A stretch of 48,652 bases of DNA, from NCBI GenBank assembly GCA_020251025.1, contig JADCDI010000099.1, positions 1 to 48,652 on the forward strand. Direction: 5' to 3'. Positions 17,606 through 27,172 of the stretch are shown here, piece after piece. The DNA is from Rhodobacter sp. (GTDB lineage Bacteria; Pseudomonadota; Alphaproteobacteria; Rhodobacterales; Rhodobacteraceae). A model generated the notes under the pieces. It searched no databases and was not told the origin of the DNA. It was given only the letters and a program-made list of their open reading frames with translations. The position numbers were made by a program, and so were the translations under genes. How positions within the stretch are numbered: position 1 is the first letter of the stretch; each line of letters starts with the position of its first letter.

Positions 17606-18169
17606 ATGCCGAAGATCAACGGCAAATAAATCCGGCCCGGCTTCATCCTGGAGCACGACCATGGCCTTTGGGCTGCCGTGAAGGTCAGTCATGTCAAGCC
17701 CGGCAAGGGCGGGGCCTTTGCCCAGGTCGAGCTGAAGAACCTGCGCGACGGGCGCAAGCTGAACGAACGGTTCCGGTCCGAAGACAGGGTGGAACAGGTG
17801 CGGCTGGACAACAAGGACCAGCAGTTTCTGTACGAAACCGACGGACGCCTGGTGTTCATGGATGGCGAAACCTACGAACAGACCGAAATCGATGCCGACC
17901 TTCTGGGCGACCGCCGCCCTTTCCTGCAGGACGGGATGATGGCCACGGTCGAATACCATGGCGAGGAAGCCCTGTCGGTGCGGCTGCCGCAGAAGGTCAA
18001 GTGCCGGATTGTGCAGACCGAACCTGTGGTCCGTGGCCAGACCGCCGCCAACAGCTTCAAGCCGGCGATCCTTGACAATGGCCTGCGCATCATGGTCCCG
18101 CCCTTCGTCGGCCGGGACGAGGACATCTGGGTTCACACCGAACTGATGGAATATTCCGAACGCGCCTGA
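17606..18169 (+). pseudogene. efp: Elongation factor P gene with nonsense codon at codon 8
   Basis: Full-length reading gives a 187-residue EF-P, the factor that relieves ribosome stalling at polyproline. The start MPKINGK is followed by TAA (17627-17629), where relatives have NEIRPG; after the stop the conserved frame resumes (IRPG, then [29 protein letters not shown]) and is intact to NTEL-type end MEYSERA. Domain I loop KPGKGG carrying the modified-residue site, and domains II-III, are preserved. A single GAA-to-TAA change explains it. Restart at the GTG at 17678 would give 163 residues lacking the first beta strands. This is either a recent pseudogene, a restart protein, or a base-call error. 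Confidence 0.88.
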
Positions 18170-18220
18170 TGGCATGCGAAGGGCGCGGGGGCCATGCGCG
18201 GGGGGCCTTCGTGCGCCTCG

Positions 18221-18982
18221 TCAGGCGTCCGGCCAGACCTGGGCGTTGCCCGCCCGCATCCTCTCTGACATCCTGTCGAAACGCAGATAGGCCAGCGCCC
18301 TGTCGCCCGACCGGGTAAAGAGCTGCCCCGCAGAGCGGTCCCCTGCCAGAATCGCGTCGCCCGGGCCCGCATCGCCCTTGATCCGCACGCGGACCAGACC
18401 TTTGCGCAGATCGGTCTTGTGCTTCATCCGCGCGGTCACCTCCTGGCCCACGTAGCAACCCTTGCGGAAGTCGACGCCATGCAGCGCCTCGAACCCCGCC
18501 TCCAGGATATAGGTCTCGTCCGGGATCAGCTCGATCCCGGTTTCGGGAATGACATGGGCGACGCGGATCGCGTCCCAGTCGATGGCCGGATCGGCCCCTT
18601 CCGGCCCGCCATAGCGGCGCCAGCCCAGGGCGGCGTGGCGCGGATCGGCCAAGGCACCCGGCGGCGGCACCCCAAGGCCCCGCGTGACGGTCAGGGCCAC
18701 GGGCGCAAGCTGCACATCGGCGCGCAGCCGGTACATCGCAAGGCGCTTCATCAGGCCGGGTGCGAAGCTGTCCTTCACGTCGATCAGCAACCGGCCGCCC
18801 GTGCTGACCACCAGAAAATCAACCAGGTACTTGCCCTGCGGCGTCAGCAGGGCCGTCCAGACAATGCCCTCGCCCGTGCCCAGCGGGCGCAGGTCGTTGG
18901 TCACCAGCCCCTGCAGAAAGCCAGGCGCATCCGCCCCTGACAGGCCGATCAGCGCCCTGTCGTCCGTTCTTTCGCCGTCCAT
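18221..18982 (-). CDS. ygfZ: Folate-binding YgfZ/GcvT-like protein
   Basis: A 253-residue protein of the YgfZ (IBA57) family, a tetrahydrofolate-binding factor that helps maintain or assemble certain Fe-S enzymes. The diagnostic motif KGCYVGQE is at 174-181, and the N-terminal block LIGLSGADAPGFLQGLVTNDL matches GcvT-fold relatives. The start at 18982 is preceded by AAGGGGGA; the longer frame upstream has no such site. It is convergent with efp and divergent from the class-V aminotransferase. Confidence 0.92.
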   Translation of the reverse strand: MDGERTDDRALIGLSGADAPGFLQGLVTNDLRPLGTGEGIVWTALLTPQGKYLVDFLVVSTGGRLLIDVKDSFAPGLMKRLAMYRLRADVQLAPVALTVTRGLGVPPPGALADPRHAALGWRRYGGPEGADPAIDWDAIRVAHVIPETGIELIPDETYILEAGFEALHGVDFRKGCYVGQEVTARMKHKTDLRKGLVRVRIKGDAGPGDAILAGDRSAGQLFTRSGDRALAYLRFDRMSERMRAGNAQVWPDA

Positions 18983-19101
18983 CCAGCCAATCCCCCTTGC
19001 CTGCCACAGAATACAGGCATCTGCGCCAGTCACAACGGGGGGGGCCGGTTGACCTTGCCGGACCGCCGCCCCAGGCAAGGGCAACGTCAGGAGTTTCGCC
19101 C

Positions 19102-20303
19102 ATGTCCCTTGCCAGCGGACGCCCCTGTCTTGCCATTCCCGGGCCGGCCATCCTGCCCGACCGCGTGCTGCAGGCGATGCGTCGCGCCGCACCCAACATC
19201 TATGCCGGCGCACTGCACGAGATGGTCGATACGATCTGGCACGATCTGCGGACAGTGGCGGGCACCAAGGGCCATGTCGCCATGTATATCGGCAATGGTC
19301 ATGCCGGCCGGGAAGCGGCGAATGCCAACCTGTTTTCGCGCGGCGACCGCGCGCTGGTGCTGGCCACGGGGCGTTTCGGCCTGTCCTGGGCTGACGCCGC
19401 CCGCGCCCTGGGCGTGGCTGTGGACCTGATCGATTCCGGTGTCGCCCCGATCAGCATGGACCGGGTCGAAGCCGCCCTGCGGGCCGATGCGGCCCATGCG
19501 ATCCGGGCGGTTCTGGTCACCCATGTCGACACCGCCAGTTCCGTGCGCACCGATGTGGCCGCCCTGCGCGCGCTGATGGATGCGGTGGGGCACCCGGCGC
19601 TGCTGGCGGTGGATTGCATCGCCTCGCTGGGCTGCGACGAATATCACATGGACGCCTCGGGGGGGTGGATGTGACCGTTGCGGCCAGCCAGAAGGGGCTG
19701 ATGACCCCGCCCGGACTGGCCATTGTCTGGTTTTCCGACCGCGCGGCGCAGGAAAGCCGCCGGTCAGACCTGCGCACGCCCTATTGGGCCTGGACACCCC
19801 GCAGCACGGGCAGCGAATTCTGGCAGCTTTTCTGCGGCACCGCGCCCACCCATCATCTTTATGGCCTGCGCGAGGCGCTGGACATGCTGCTGAAGGAAGA
19901 AGGGATGGCGGCCGTCTGGGCCCGGCACGAGACCCTGGCGCAGGCCGTCTGGGCGGCCTTCGATGCCTGGGGGACCGGCAATCCGTCCATCGCGCTCAAC
20001 GTGGCGGATCCGGCCTTTCGCGGCCGGTCGGTCACCCCGGCGCGCATGGGCGCGCCCGCTGCCACGCTGCTGCGCGGCTGGACCGAAAGCCAGGGGGGCG
20101 TGACGCTGGGCATCGGTCTTGGCATGTCCACCCCCGAAGACCCGGCAGGCGACGGCTTTCTGCGCGTGGCCCATATGGGCCATGTGAACGCCCACATGAC
20201 GCTGGGCGCGCTGGCGGTGATGGAGGCGGGGATGCAGGCGCTTGGCATCGCCCACGGCCCCGGCGCGCTTGATGCGGCCGCAGCCGTGGTGGCGGGCCGC
20301 TGA
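19102..20303 (+). pseudogene. Class-V aminotransferase with a frameshift in a G7 run
   Basis: The two halves together make a ~400-residue PLP aminotransferase resembling serine-glyoxylate or alanine-glyoxylate enzymes. The first frame (19102 on, after AGGAG) gives GPAILPDRVLQAMRRAAPN, GNGHAGREAAN and the PLP-aspartate region LLAVDCIASLG. It ends at TGA 19672-19674. The second frame supplies the PLP lysine in AASQKGLMTPPGL and runs to 20303. The switch falls in seven consecutive G at 19659-19665; an eighth G (or loss of two) would restore one frame. Everything else is intact, so a sequencing or assembly slip, a recent mutation or slippage are all possible. Confidence 0.88.
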
Positions 20304-20307
20304 GGCG

Positions 20308-20694
20308 TCACTGCCCGCGCGCCGCCAGCCATTCCTTCATCCAGGCAATCTCGGCCTCTTGCGCGGCGATGACCTTTTCGGCAAAGGCCCGCGCCTCGGG
20401 GTCGGTGCCATATTGCAGTTCCACCTTTGCGGCATCGACCGCGCCCTGGTGGTGCGGGATCATGCCCCTGATGAAATCCACGTCCGGATCGCCGGTGAAT
20501 TCCATCATCATGCCCGCACTCATGCCGTTCATCGCATCGACATAGCCCTGCGTCGCCGCCGATGCCCCGTCGGGGGCCATCATCATCATCCTGCCGTCCA
20601 TTTCATGCATCATGGCCATGCCGCCGCCGTCCTGCGCCAGGGCGGGCAGGGCGGTTGCGATGATTGCAAGGGCAAGGGGAAAGGATCGGCTCAT
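20308..20694 (-). CDS. Exported DUF305 family protein
   Basis: A 128-residue protein with a signal peptide (cut near ALPALAQ) and a methionine- and histidine-rich mature part. Seen are MAMMHEMDGRMMMM, DFIRGMIPHHQGAVDAAK and the C-terminal helix ending AEIAWMKEWL. The MIPHHQGA motif is the DUF305 hallmark. Family members are linked to copper handling, which the Met/His content fits, but no copper genes are adjacent. AAGGAG precedes the start at 20694. Confidence 0.9.
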   Translation of the reverse strand: MSRSFPLALAIIATALPALAQDGGGMAMMHEMDGRMMMMAPDGASAATQGYVDAMNGMSAGMMMEFTGDPDVDFIRGMIPHHQGAVDAAKVELQYGTDPEARAFAEKVIAAQEAEIAWMKEWLAARGQ

Positions 20695-20768
20695 GGCAAG
20701 GCTCCTTGGATCGGGTTGGTGTGCAGATGTCACACCTTCCCGCAGCGGGAAGGAAACACACGATTGCG

Positions 20769-21878
20769 TCAGCCCGCCCTTGCCGCCTCCAGCGCGCCGG
20801 GCAGGGCGGCGGCAAAGGCGGCGATGTCCGCCTTTGGTCCCGTGCTGACCCGGATGCAGCGATCCAGCGGCGCAACGCCGGGCATCCGCACGAAAATGTC
20901 GCGCGCCAGCAGCTCGCGCAGCACGCGCCGCGCAAAGGCCCCGTCCCCGCCGCAGTCGATGGTCACGAAATTGGTGGCCGACGGCAGGGGCAGCAGCCCG
21001 TTGGCGCGCGCCACCTGGTCCAGCGCGGCCCGGGCGCGCGCAACCCTGGCCCGCACCTGCGCCAACCAGGCCTGATCGGCCAGCGCCGCCAGCGCCCCCG
21101 CCTGCGCGATGCGCCCCACGCCGAAATGGTTGCGCACCCTGTCGAAGGCCGACACCAGTGGCACCGCGCCAAGCGCATAGCCCACCCGCAACCCGGCCAT
21201 GCCATAGCCCTTGGAAAAGGTGCGAAGCCGGATCACGCGCGGATCGTCCGGCGCGATGGCCGGGGCGGTGCCGGGCGGGGCCAGATCGACATAGGCCTCG
21301 TCCAGAACCAGCAGGGTGCCTTGGGGCAGGGCGGCGATCATCGCCTCGATCACCGGGGCAGGGTGCCAGGACCCCATCGGGTTGTCCGGGTTCGCCAGAT
21401 AGACCATCCTGGCACCCACCGCAGCGGCGCGCGCCGCCAGCGCCCCGGGGTCTTCGTGATCGCCCGCATAGGGCACCTTGTGCAGCACGCCGCCAAAGCC
21501 CGCAACGTGGAAGTTGAAGGTCGGGTAGGCCCCGTCCGAGGTGACGACGGTATCGCCGGGACCAACCAGCAACCGCACCAGCAGGCCCAGCAGCCCGTCG
21601 ATGCCTTCGCCGATCACGACATGCGCCGGGCTGAGCCCGTGATGGGCGGCAAGGGCGCTGCGCAGATCGTGCACTTCCGGGTCGCCGTACATCCAGACAT
21701 CGCGGGCAGCCGCCCGCATGGCGGCGATGGCGCGGGGAGAGGGGCCGAAGGCGCTTTCATTGGCCCCCAGACGCGCGGCAAAAGCCCGCCCGCGCGCCCG
21801 TTCCTGGGCTTCGGGGCCGACAAAAGGCACGGTCGGGGGCAGCGATGCCGCCAGCGGGGTGTATCGGGGGCCGGTCAT
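20769..21878 (-). CDS. hisC: Histidinol-phosphate aminotransferase family protein
   Basis: A 369-residue fold-type I PLP aminotransferase. It has LGANESAFGPSP at the start, the PLP-contact region LANPDNPMGSW, the Asp in VLDEAYVD, the Schiff-base lysine in TFSKGYGMAGLRVGYA, and the phosphate-binding Arg in CIRVSTG. HisC converts imidazole-acetol phosphate to histidinol phosphate. Rhodobacterales carry several HisC-like paralogues, so aromatic or other keto-acid substrates are possible. No his genes are adjacent. It lies downstream of valS on the same strand, but 181 bp away with a hairpin between. Confidence 0.85.
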   Translation of the reverse strand: MTGPRYTPLAASLPPTVPFVGPEAQERARGRAFAARLGANESAFGPSPRAIAAMRAAARDVWMYGDPEVHDLRSALAAHHGLSPAHVVIGEGIDGLLGLLVRLLVGPGDTVVTSDGAYPTFNFHVAGFGGVLHKVPYAGDHEDPGALAARAAAVGARMVYLANPDNPMGSWHPAPVIEAMIAALPQGTLLVLDEAYVDLAPPGTAPAIAPDDPRVIRLRTFSKGYGMAGLRVGYALGAVPLVSAFDRVRNHFGVGRIAQAGALAALADQAWLAQVRARVARARAALDQVARANGLLPLPSATNFVTIDCGGDGAFARRVLRELLARDIFVRMPGVAPLDRCIRVSTGPKADIAAFAAALPGALEAARAG

Positions 21879-21941
21879 GCCGCAATCACAAGCGCAAAAG
21901 ACCGCAGCCGGCAAGGGGTGCGCCTGACCCCGGACGGGCCG

Positions 21942-21960
21942 GGGGGGCTGTCTGCCCCCC
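21942..21960. terminator. G/C hairpin between valS and hisC
   Basis: A perfect 7-bp stem GGGGGGC/GCCCCCC with loop TGTCT lies in the gap after the valS stop (minus strand). No U-tract follows on either side. It may mark the end of the valS transcript, separating it from hisC, but support is structural only. Confidence 0.4.
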
Positions 21961-22059
21961 AGGGCGCGTGCCGCGCGTTCGTCGCGGAAACCCTCCACGG
22001 GCAGGTTTCTGATCGCTCCTCACCCCCGGGGATGTTTCTGAACAGAAAAAGCCATGAGC

Positions 22060-25000
22060 TCAGGCCAGTTCGGCCAGCCGGGCCAGGGCGGCGCGCAGCT
22101 TGCCCGCCTCATCCTCGCCCTGCTCCAGCTTGTCGCGGGTCTCGTCCACCACCTCTTCCCTGGCCGAGGCCAGGAAGGCCGGGCTGGCAAGGCGGGCGCG
22201 CAGGCCGGTCAGGTCTTTTTCCAGTTTTTCCAGTGTCTTGCTCAGACGGGCCTTTTCTTCGGCAATGTCGATGACCCCGTCCAGCGGCAAGGCAAAGGTA
22301 CCGCCTTCGACGGCAATCGTGATCGCCCCCTTCGGCACTGCTGCCGCTTCGGTCAGCGTCCCGATCCGGGCAAGGCGGCGGATCAGCGCCTCGTTGCGCG
22401 CCCAGGCGGTGCGCGCGGCCTTGTCCAGCGCCAGGTGCAGCATGTCCAGCTTCAGCCCCACCGGCACATGCATCTGCGCGCGGGCCGACCGGATCTCTTC
22501 GATCAGCGCGATCACCCAGCGCATTTCGCGCATGGCTTCGGTATCGGCCAGCGTCCCGTCATGGTCAGGCCAGTCGGCATGAACCAGCATCTTTGCGCGG
22601 GTGCCCGTGGTCTGCCACAGCTCTTCGGTGATGAAGGGCATGATCGGATGCAGCAGGATCATGCACTGGTCCAGCACCCAGCCCATGGTGGCGCGGGTTT
22701 CCGCCGCCGCGGGGCCATCGAAGAGCGGCTTGGCGAATTCGACATACCAGTCGCAGACCTTGCCCCAGACAAAGCCGTAAAGCGCGTTCGCCGCCTGATC
22801 GAAGCGGTATCCTTCCAGCGCCGCATCCACCTCAACCCGCACGCGGGCCGCTTCGCCGATGATCCAGCGGTTGGCGGTGGCGGTGGCGGCGGGGGGTGCG
22901 GCACGGGTGACATGCCCGCCCCACACGCCGTTCATCTCGGCAAAGCGGCAGGCGTTCCACAGCTTCGTGCCGAAATTGCGATAACCCGCGATGCGCCGGG
23001 TATCGAGTTTCAGCACGCCGCCCAGGCTCGCCATCGCCGCATTGGCAAAGCGCAGGGCGTCGGCACCGTATTGATCGATGACTTCCAGCGGGTCGATGAC
23101 GTTGCCCAGGGATTTGGACATTTTCTTGCCCCTGGCGTCGCGGACAAGGCCGTGCAGATAGACGGTGCGGAAGGGGACGTCGTTCACCACCGCCAGCTGC
23201 ATCATCATCATCCGGGCAACCCAGAAGAACAGAATGTCCTGCCCGGTGACGAGGACCGAGGTGGGGAAGTATTTCGCCAATTCCGGCGTGGTTTCCGGCC
23301 AGCCAAGGGTGCCGATGGGCCAGAGGCCGGAGGAGAACCAGGTATCGAGCACGTCGGGGTCGCGGAAGATCAGAACCGCTTGGCCCAAGTCTGCGAGGTC
23401 ACGCAAGTGTTCACTCTGTTCGTCTTTCAAAATGCGAACTGGCAAGCCGTAGCGCTGTTCTGCCAAACGAATTGCTTCGGTCTCATTGCTTGCACAGAAC
23501 GCTTCAAGCTTCTCCCAATCCCAGAACTTACCGATCCGCCAATTCCCATCGGCGTCTCTCCGGCCAGTTGCAGAAGTTGGCCCATACCACACCGGTATCT
23601 GATGCCCCCACCAAAGCTGGCGGGAAATGCACCAAGGCTCGATATTTTCCAGCCAGTGGAAATAGGTCTTCTCGCCGCTCGGCGGGATGATCCTGGTGTC
23701 GCCGTTGCGCACCGCGTCCAGCGCGGGGCCGACGATCTGCGCGGTATCGACGAACCACTGATCGGTCAGCATCGGCTCGATCACCACCCTGGACCGGTCG
23801 CCGAAGGGCTGCATGATGGGCTTGGCTTCGACGTAAGGCACGCGTTCCAGGTGTTCCGCGCCGGTTTCCGTATCGACGGACTTTTTCAGGACCGTTACCG
23901 CCAGCCCCTCGGCGGTGATCTGATCCACCACGCGCTTGCGCGCCGCGTAGCGGTCCAGCCCGCGCAGGTCGTCGGGGACAAGGTTGATTGCGTCCACTTC
24001 CGCCTCGGTCAGGGTCCGTTCGCCCTTTGCCACGTCCATGGCAATGCGGGCGGCCTCGGCATAGGGCGCGCCATCGCTGCGCATCCGGGCGCGGGTGTCC
24101 ATCAGGCGGTAGCAGGGGATGCCGTGGCGCCTCGCCACCGCATAATCGTTGAAGTCATGCGCCCCGGTGATCTTGACGGCACCCGAGCCGAAAGCCGGGT
24201 CGGGATAGTCATCGGTGATGATCGGGATCAGGCGGCGATGATCCTTTGGCCCCACCGGAATTTCACAAAGCTTTCCAATGATTGGCGCATATCGTTCATC
24301 GGATGGGTGAACAGCCACGGCCCCGTCGCCCAGCATGGTTTCGGGCCGCGTCGTGGCGATGGAAATGTAGTCGCGCACCTCGTGCAGCGTGACGTTGCCG
24401 TCGGCATCCCTTTCGACATAGTCATAGGTCTCGCCCCCCGCGAGAGGGTATTTGAAGTGCCACATCTGCCCCGGCACTTCGATATTCTCAACCTCCAGAT
24501 CGGAAATCGCGGTTTCAAAATGCGGGTCCCAGTTGACCAGCCGCTTGCCGCGATAGATCAGCCCCTTGTTGTAAAGATCGACAAAAACCTTGATCACCGC
24601 GTCGTGAAAGTTCCCCTCCTCCCCCGCCGGTGCGCCCGGCGCGCCGGACATGGTAAAGGCTTCGCGCGACCAGTCGCAGCTTGCGCCAAGGCGTTTCAGT
24701 TGCCCGATGATGGTGCCGCGCGATGCCTTCTTCTGGTCCCAGACGCGGGCAATGAACTTCTCGCGCCCCATCGTGCGGCGGTCGGGCTCCTGGTGCAGGG
24801 CCATGTCACGCTCTGTCACCATCTGGGTGGCGATGCCTGCGTGGTCGGTTCCGGGCTGCCACAGCGTGTCAAAGCCGCGCATCCGGTGCCAGCGCACCAG
24901 AATATCCTGGAGCGTGTTGTTGAAGGCATGGCCCATATGCAGGCTGCCGGTGACATTGGGCGGCGGGATCATAATGCAGAAGGGTTCGGGCCGCGATGCA

Positions 25001-25092
25001 TTTGCCCCGGCACGGAAGGCCCCGGCCTGTTCCCAGGCGGCATAGATCCGCGCTTCGGCTTCGGTCGCGTTGAAGGTCTTTTCCATCGGCAT
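22060..25092 (-). CDS. valS: Valyl-tRNA synthetase
   Basis: A class Ia aminoacyl-tRNA synthetase of about 1010 residues charging tRNA-Val. The HIGH motif appears as GSLHMGH, the KMSKS motif as KKMSKSLGN, and the editing domain includes [12 protein letters not shown]-terminal coiled coil ([21 protein letters not shown]) is present. In-frame ATGs lie at 25101, 25092 and 25086; 25092 has GGGA at good spacing. About 23395-23600, encoding the segment after [10 protein letters not shown], is much lower in G+C (about 48-50% against 68% just outside) and differs from the sequence I recall in relatives, suggesting a recombined patch. The protein stays in frame throughout. Confidence 0.96.
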   Translation of the reverse strand: MPMEKTFNATEAEARIYAAWEQAGAFRAGANASRPEPFCIMIPPPNVTGSLHMGHAFNNTLQDILVRWHRMRGFDTLWQPGTDHAGIATQMVTERDMALHQEPDRRTMGREKFIARVWDQKKASRGTIIGQLKRLGASCDWSREAFTMSGAPGAPAGEEGNFHDAVIKVFVDLYNKGLIYRGKRLVNWDPHFETAISDLEVENIEVPGQMWHFKYPLAGGETYDYVERDADGNVTLHEVRDYISIATTRPETMLGDGAVAVHPSDERYAPIIGKLCEIPVGPKDHRRLIPIITDDYPDPAFGSGAVKITGAHDFNDYAVARRHGIPCYRLMDTRARMRSDGAPYAEAARIAMDVAKGERTLTEAEVDAINLVPDDLRGLDRYAARKRVVDQITAEGLAVTVLKKSVDTETGAEHLERVPYVEAKPIMQPFGDRSRVVIEPMLTDQWFVDTAQIVGPALDAVRNGDTRIIPPSGEKTYFHWLENIEPWCISRQLWWGHQIPVWYGPTSATGRRDADGNWRIGKFWDWEKLEAFCASNETEAIRLAEQRYGLPVRILKDEQSEHLRDLADLGQAVLIFRDPDVLDTWFSSGLWPIGTLGWPETTPELAKYFPTSVLVTGQDILFFWVARMMMMQLAVVNDVPFRTVYLHGLVRDARGKKMSKSLGNVIDPLEVIDQYGADALRFANAAMASLGGVLKLDTRRIAGYRNFGTKLWNACRFAEMNGVWGGHVTRAAPPAATATANRWIIGEAARVRVEVDAALEGYRFDQAANALYGFVWGKVCDWYVEFAKPLFDGPAAAETRATMGWVLDQCMILLHPIMPFITEELWQTTGTRAKMLVHADWPDHDGTLADTEAMREMRWVIALIEEIRSARAQMHVPVGLKLDMLHLALDKAARTAWARNEALIRRLARIGTLTEAAAVPKGAITIAVEGGTFALPLDGVIDIAEEKARLSKTLEKLEKDLTGLRARLASPAFLASAREEVVDETRDKLEQGEDEAGKLRAALARLAELA

Positions 25093-25194
25093 CGGCTGCA
25101 TCCCGCGTCTTTGCCCGGTGTCTACCCCGCGCGGTGCCGAAGGAAAAGCGTCTTTGCGGGCGGTGCACCGGGCCTGCGCACCGCCCGGAAGGGC

Positions 25195-26019
25195 TTACAG
25201 AAACGGCTGGCCCGCCAGCGCCTGCACAAAGGTCGCCGCGACAAGTGCCGCATAGCCTGCCGAGGCCAGCAGAACCGCGCGGCGTGCCGCCTGCACGGGC
25301 AGGATCAGCACCGCAATCAGCCCCGCCAGCGGGATTCCGTGCATCGCATGCGTTGCCAGGAAATGCGCCACCCGCAGATCCCCCACGCTGCGTGACCAGC
25401 CCATCAGCGGCAGCCCCCGGTCCCAATCGGCCGGCGTGCCAACGAAATGCCCCGTGTTGGCCGACATGTAATACGCCACCGGCACTGTCAGAACAAAGGT
25501 CAGCACAAGGCCAAGCGCCACCGCCAGTCGCAGCGCGTCCGGCAGGCCGCTGGCCCGGTTGCGCCAGATCGCGATGCCGGACACCAGTGCGGCAGAGGTC
25601 AGCGTGACGGCAGCACCCCCCATGAACCCGTAAAGTGCGCCCCAGACCGGGGAGGAGTCGTTAAAGTGCGATGCAGTCCCAAGCGCGGCTGCCCCGGAGA
25701 TCCACAGGACTTCGGCGATGATGGCGGCGGCAACGATGCCACAGTAGATGCGGAACAGGCGGGCCTGACGCATCGCCAGCGGCAGCCAGCGGGCATAAAA
25801 GGCCAGTGTCAGCAGATAGATCGTCAGCGCGATCTGGAACTTGATCGGCTTCACCCAGATGCTTTCGCCGTGAAACAGCCGGTCATCGATCTGCATCGCG
25901 GCCAGTGTCGGCAGCAGGGACAGGGCCATCGCGATGCCAAGCGTGGTGAACAGGGGCGCATCCTGCCGGAGTTGGGCAAAGCCGGTGAAGCGCGGGGCGG
26001 AAAGGGCAAGGGTTGTCAT
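25195..26019 (-). CDS. Unrecognised seven-helix membrane protein
   Basis: A 274-residue hydrophobic protein with about seven predicted transmembrane helices and no family I can name. Conserved-looking polar spots within the membrane part include IWVKPIKFQIAL, TASHFNDSSPVWGALYGFMGG and HFLATHAMHGIPL. Its ATG overlaps the stop of the upstream ABA4-like gene (26016-26019), so the two form an operon. Both are divergent from a TetR regulator that probably controls them. A role in light, redox or pigment biology is only a guess from the ABA4-like neighbour. Confidence 0.8.
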   Translation of the reverse strand: MTTLALSAPRFTGFAQLRQDAPLFTTLGIAMALSLLPTLAAMQIDDRLFHGESIWVKPIKFQIALTIYLLTLAFYARWLPLAMRQARLFRIYCGIVAAAIIAEVLWISGAAALGTASHFNDSSPVWGALYGFMGGAAVTLTSAALVSGIAIWRNRASGLPDALRLAVALGLVLTFVLTVPVAYYMSANTGHFVGTPADWDRGLPLMGWSRSVGDLRVAHFLATHAMHGIPLAGLIAVLILPVQAARRAVLLASAGYAALVAATFVQALAGQPFL

Positions 26020-26459
26020 GTGCGGGGCTCCGTCATCAGGGGCGCGCGCAGGTTGCGGCTGGCGCGCAGAAGGGTAAAGGCAAGGTATCCGGCGGGGCCG
26101 AACAGGAAGGTCAGCGCCAGCAGGGGCAGCACCAGCAGATGGTGTATCCCCTCGGCCCGCGCCATGCGGGCGATCCAGGCGCCGATCAGCAGATCGAAGG
26201 CGAGGTAATGCACCCAGCCCGCCAGCGCGATTTCAGGAAAGGTGAACAGCCGCATCACGTTGGGCAGGCTGTCGAACCCGCCCGGTGCGCGCGACCAGAA
26301 GGCAAGTATCAGCGCCGTATAGCCTGCCGAAAGCACAAGCGGAATCGCCAGCCCGGAAATCCGGTCGGACCAGCGGGGTGACAGCGGCGACAGCGCCAGC
26401 ACGATCCAGCCGATCAAGGCCAGCGTGTTGGCGGATTGGAACAGGGAGTCCGTGGGCAT
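26016..26459 (-). CDS. ABA4-like (DUF4281) membrane protein
   Basis: A 147-residue protein with four hydrophobic helices. The stretch GGFDSLPNVMRLFTFPEIALAGWVHYLAFDLLIGAWI is characteristic of the ABA4/DUF4281 family, named after a plant protein of neoxanthin synthesis; its bacterial role is unknown. It is translationally coupled to the seven-helix gene downstream. Its promoter region is shared with the TetR gene. Confidence 0.82.
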   Translation of the reverse strand: MPTDSLFQSANTLALIGWIVLALSPLSPRWSDRISGLAIPLVLSAGYTALILAFWSRAPGGFDSLPNVMRLFTFPEIALAGWVHYLAFDLLIGAWIARMARAEGIHHLLVLPLLALTFLFGPAGYLAFTLLRASRNLRAPLMTEPRT

Positions 26460-26560
26460 GGGGACCTCATATTGACAGTGGCAAGATAAAGCCTAGCGAT
26501 TGACTTGTCGCTGTCAAGATCATATCTGGAAGGTAACGGAAGCGTTTGACGAAAGGTCCG
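26460..26560. promoter_or_regulatory. Divergent promoter/operator between ABA4-like gene and tetR
   Basis: The gap is relatively A+T rich and contains an inverted repeat TTGAC (26500-26504) with GTCAA (26513-26517), plus another TTGAC at 26472-26476. TTGACA elements occur on both strands and could serve as -35 boxes: 26472 on plus, and the complement of 26512-26517 on minus. The dyad overlapping them is a good candidate operator for the adjacent TetR regulator. Confidence 0.5.
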
Positions 26561-27172
26561 ATGGAAACGGAAAGCCCCCTCTGCGAAGTGCCCGAAAAGC
26601 CGCGCTACCATCACGGCGCGCTGCATGATGCACTTCTGGCGGCGGCAGAGGCGGAACTGGCCGAAACCGGGCTGGAAGCCTTTTCCCTGCGCCGGGTTGC
26701 CCGGCGTGCCGGGGTCAGCCATGCGGCCCCCGCGCATCACTTCGGCGATGTGGGCGGGCTTCTGACCGCGCTGGCGGCAGAAGGGTTCCGGCAGTTCATT
26801 GCGGCGATGACGTCGCATCAGGCGCGTGCACCCCAGGACCCCAAGGCACAGATCGTGGCGGCGGGGCTGGGATATATCGCCTTCGCAACGGAACGCCCGG
26901 CGCTTTTCCGGCTGATCTTTTCGTCAGACCGCCCTGATTTCGGCGCGCCCGACCTGGCCGCCGGATCAGAGCAGGCCTATGACCATCTGAGCCGCCTCGT
27001 TGGCGCAAGGACTGGCAGGGAAGACCCGGTCGATATTGCGGCCGTCTGGGCCATGGCCCATGGCCTGGCAGATCTGATGGCGGCGGGGCGGATGGACACG
27101 ATACGGCACCTTGCCCCCGCCGACCGCGAGCGCGCCTTTGCCGGTATTCTGGCACGGTCTATCCCGGGCTAG
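26561..27172 (+). CDS. TetR family transcriptional regulator
   Basis: A 203-residue TetR/AcrR-type repressor. The N-terminal helix-turn-helix is seen in YHHGALHDALLAAAEAEL, AFSLRRVARRAGVSHAAPAHHFGDVGGL. The C-terminal ligand domain includes IAFATERPALFRLIFSSD, typical of the TetR_C_33-like group. The ATG at 26561 has AAAGG at short spacing; a TTG at 26546 is an alternative start. By orientation it probably represses itself and the divergent two-gene membrane operon. Its stop overlaps the Lrp gene stop on the other strand. Confidence 0.88.
   Translation: METESPLCEVPEKPRYHHGALHDALLAAAEAELAETGLEAFSLRRVARRAGVSHAAPAHHFGDVGGLLTALAAEGFRQFIAAMTSHQARAPQDPKAQIVAAGLGYIAFATERPALFRLIFSSDRPDFGAPDLAAGSEQAYDHLSRLVGARTGREDPVDIAAVWAMAHGLADLMAAGRMDTIRHLAPADRERAFAGILARSIPG

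Noticed and set aside
22054-25395. A 1113-codon open frame on the plus strand across valS
   Set aside because: It is antisense to the clearly coding valS. High-GC third positions keep the opposite frame open; it shows no family features and a composition rich in H, R, G and Q.
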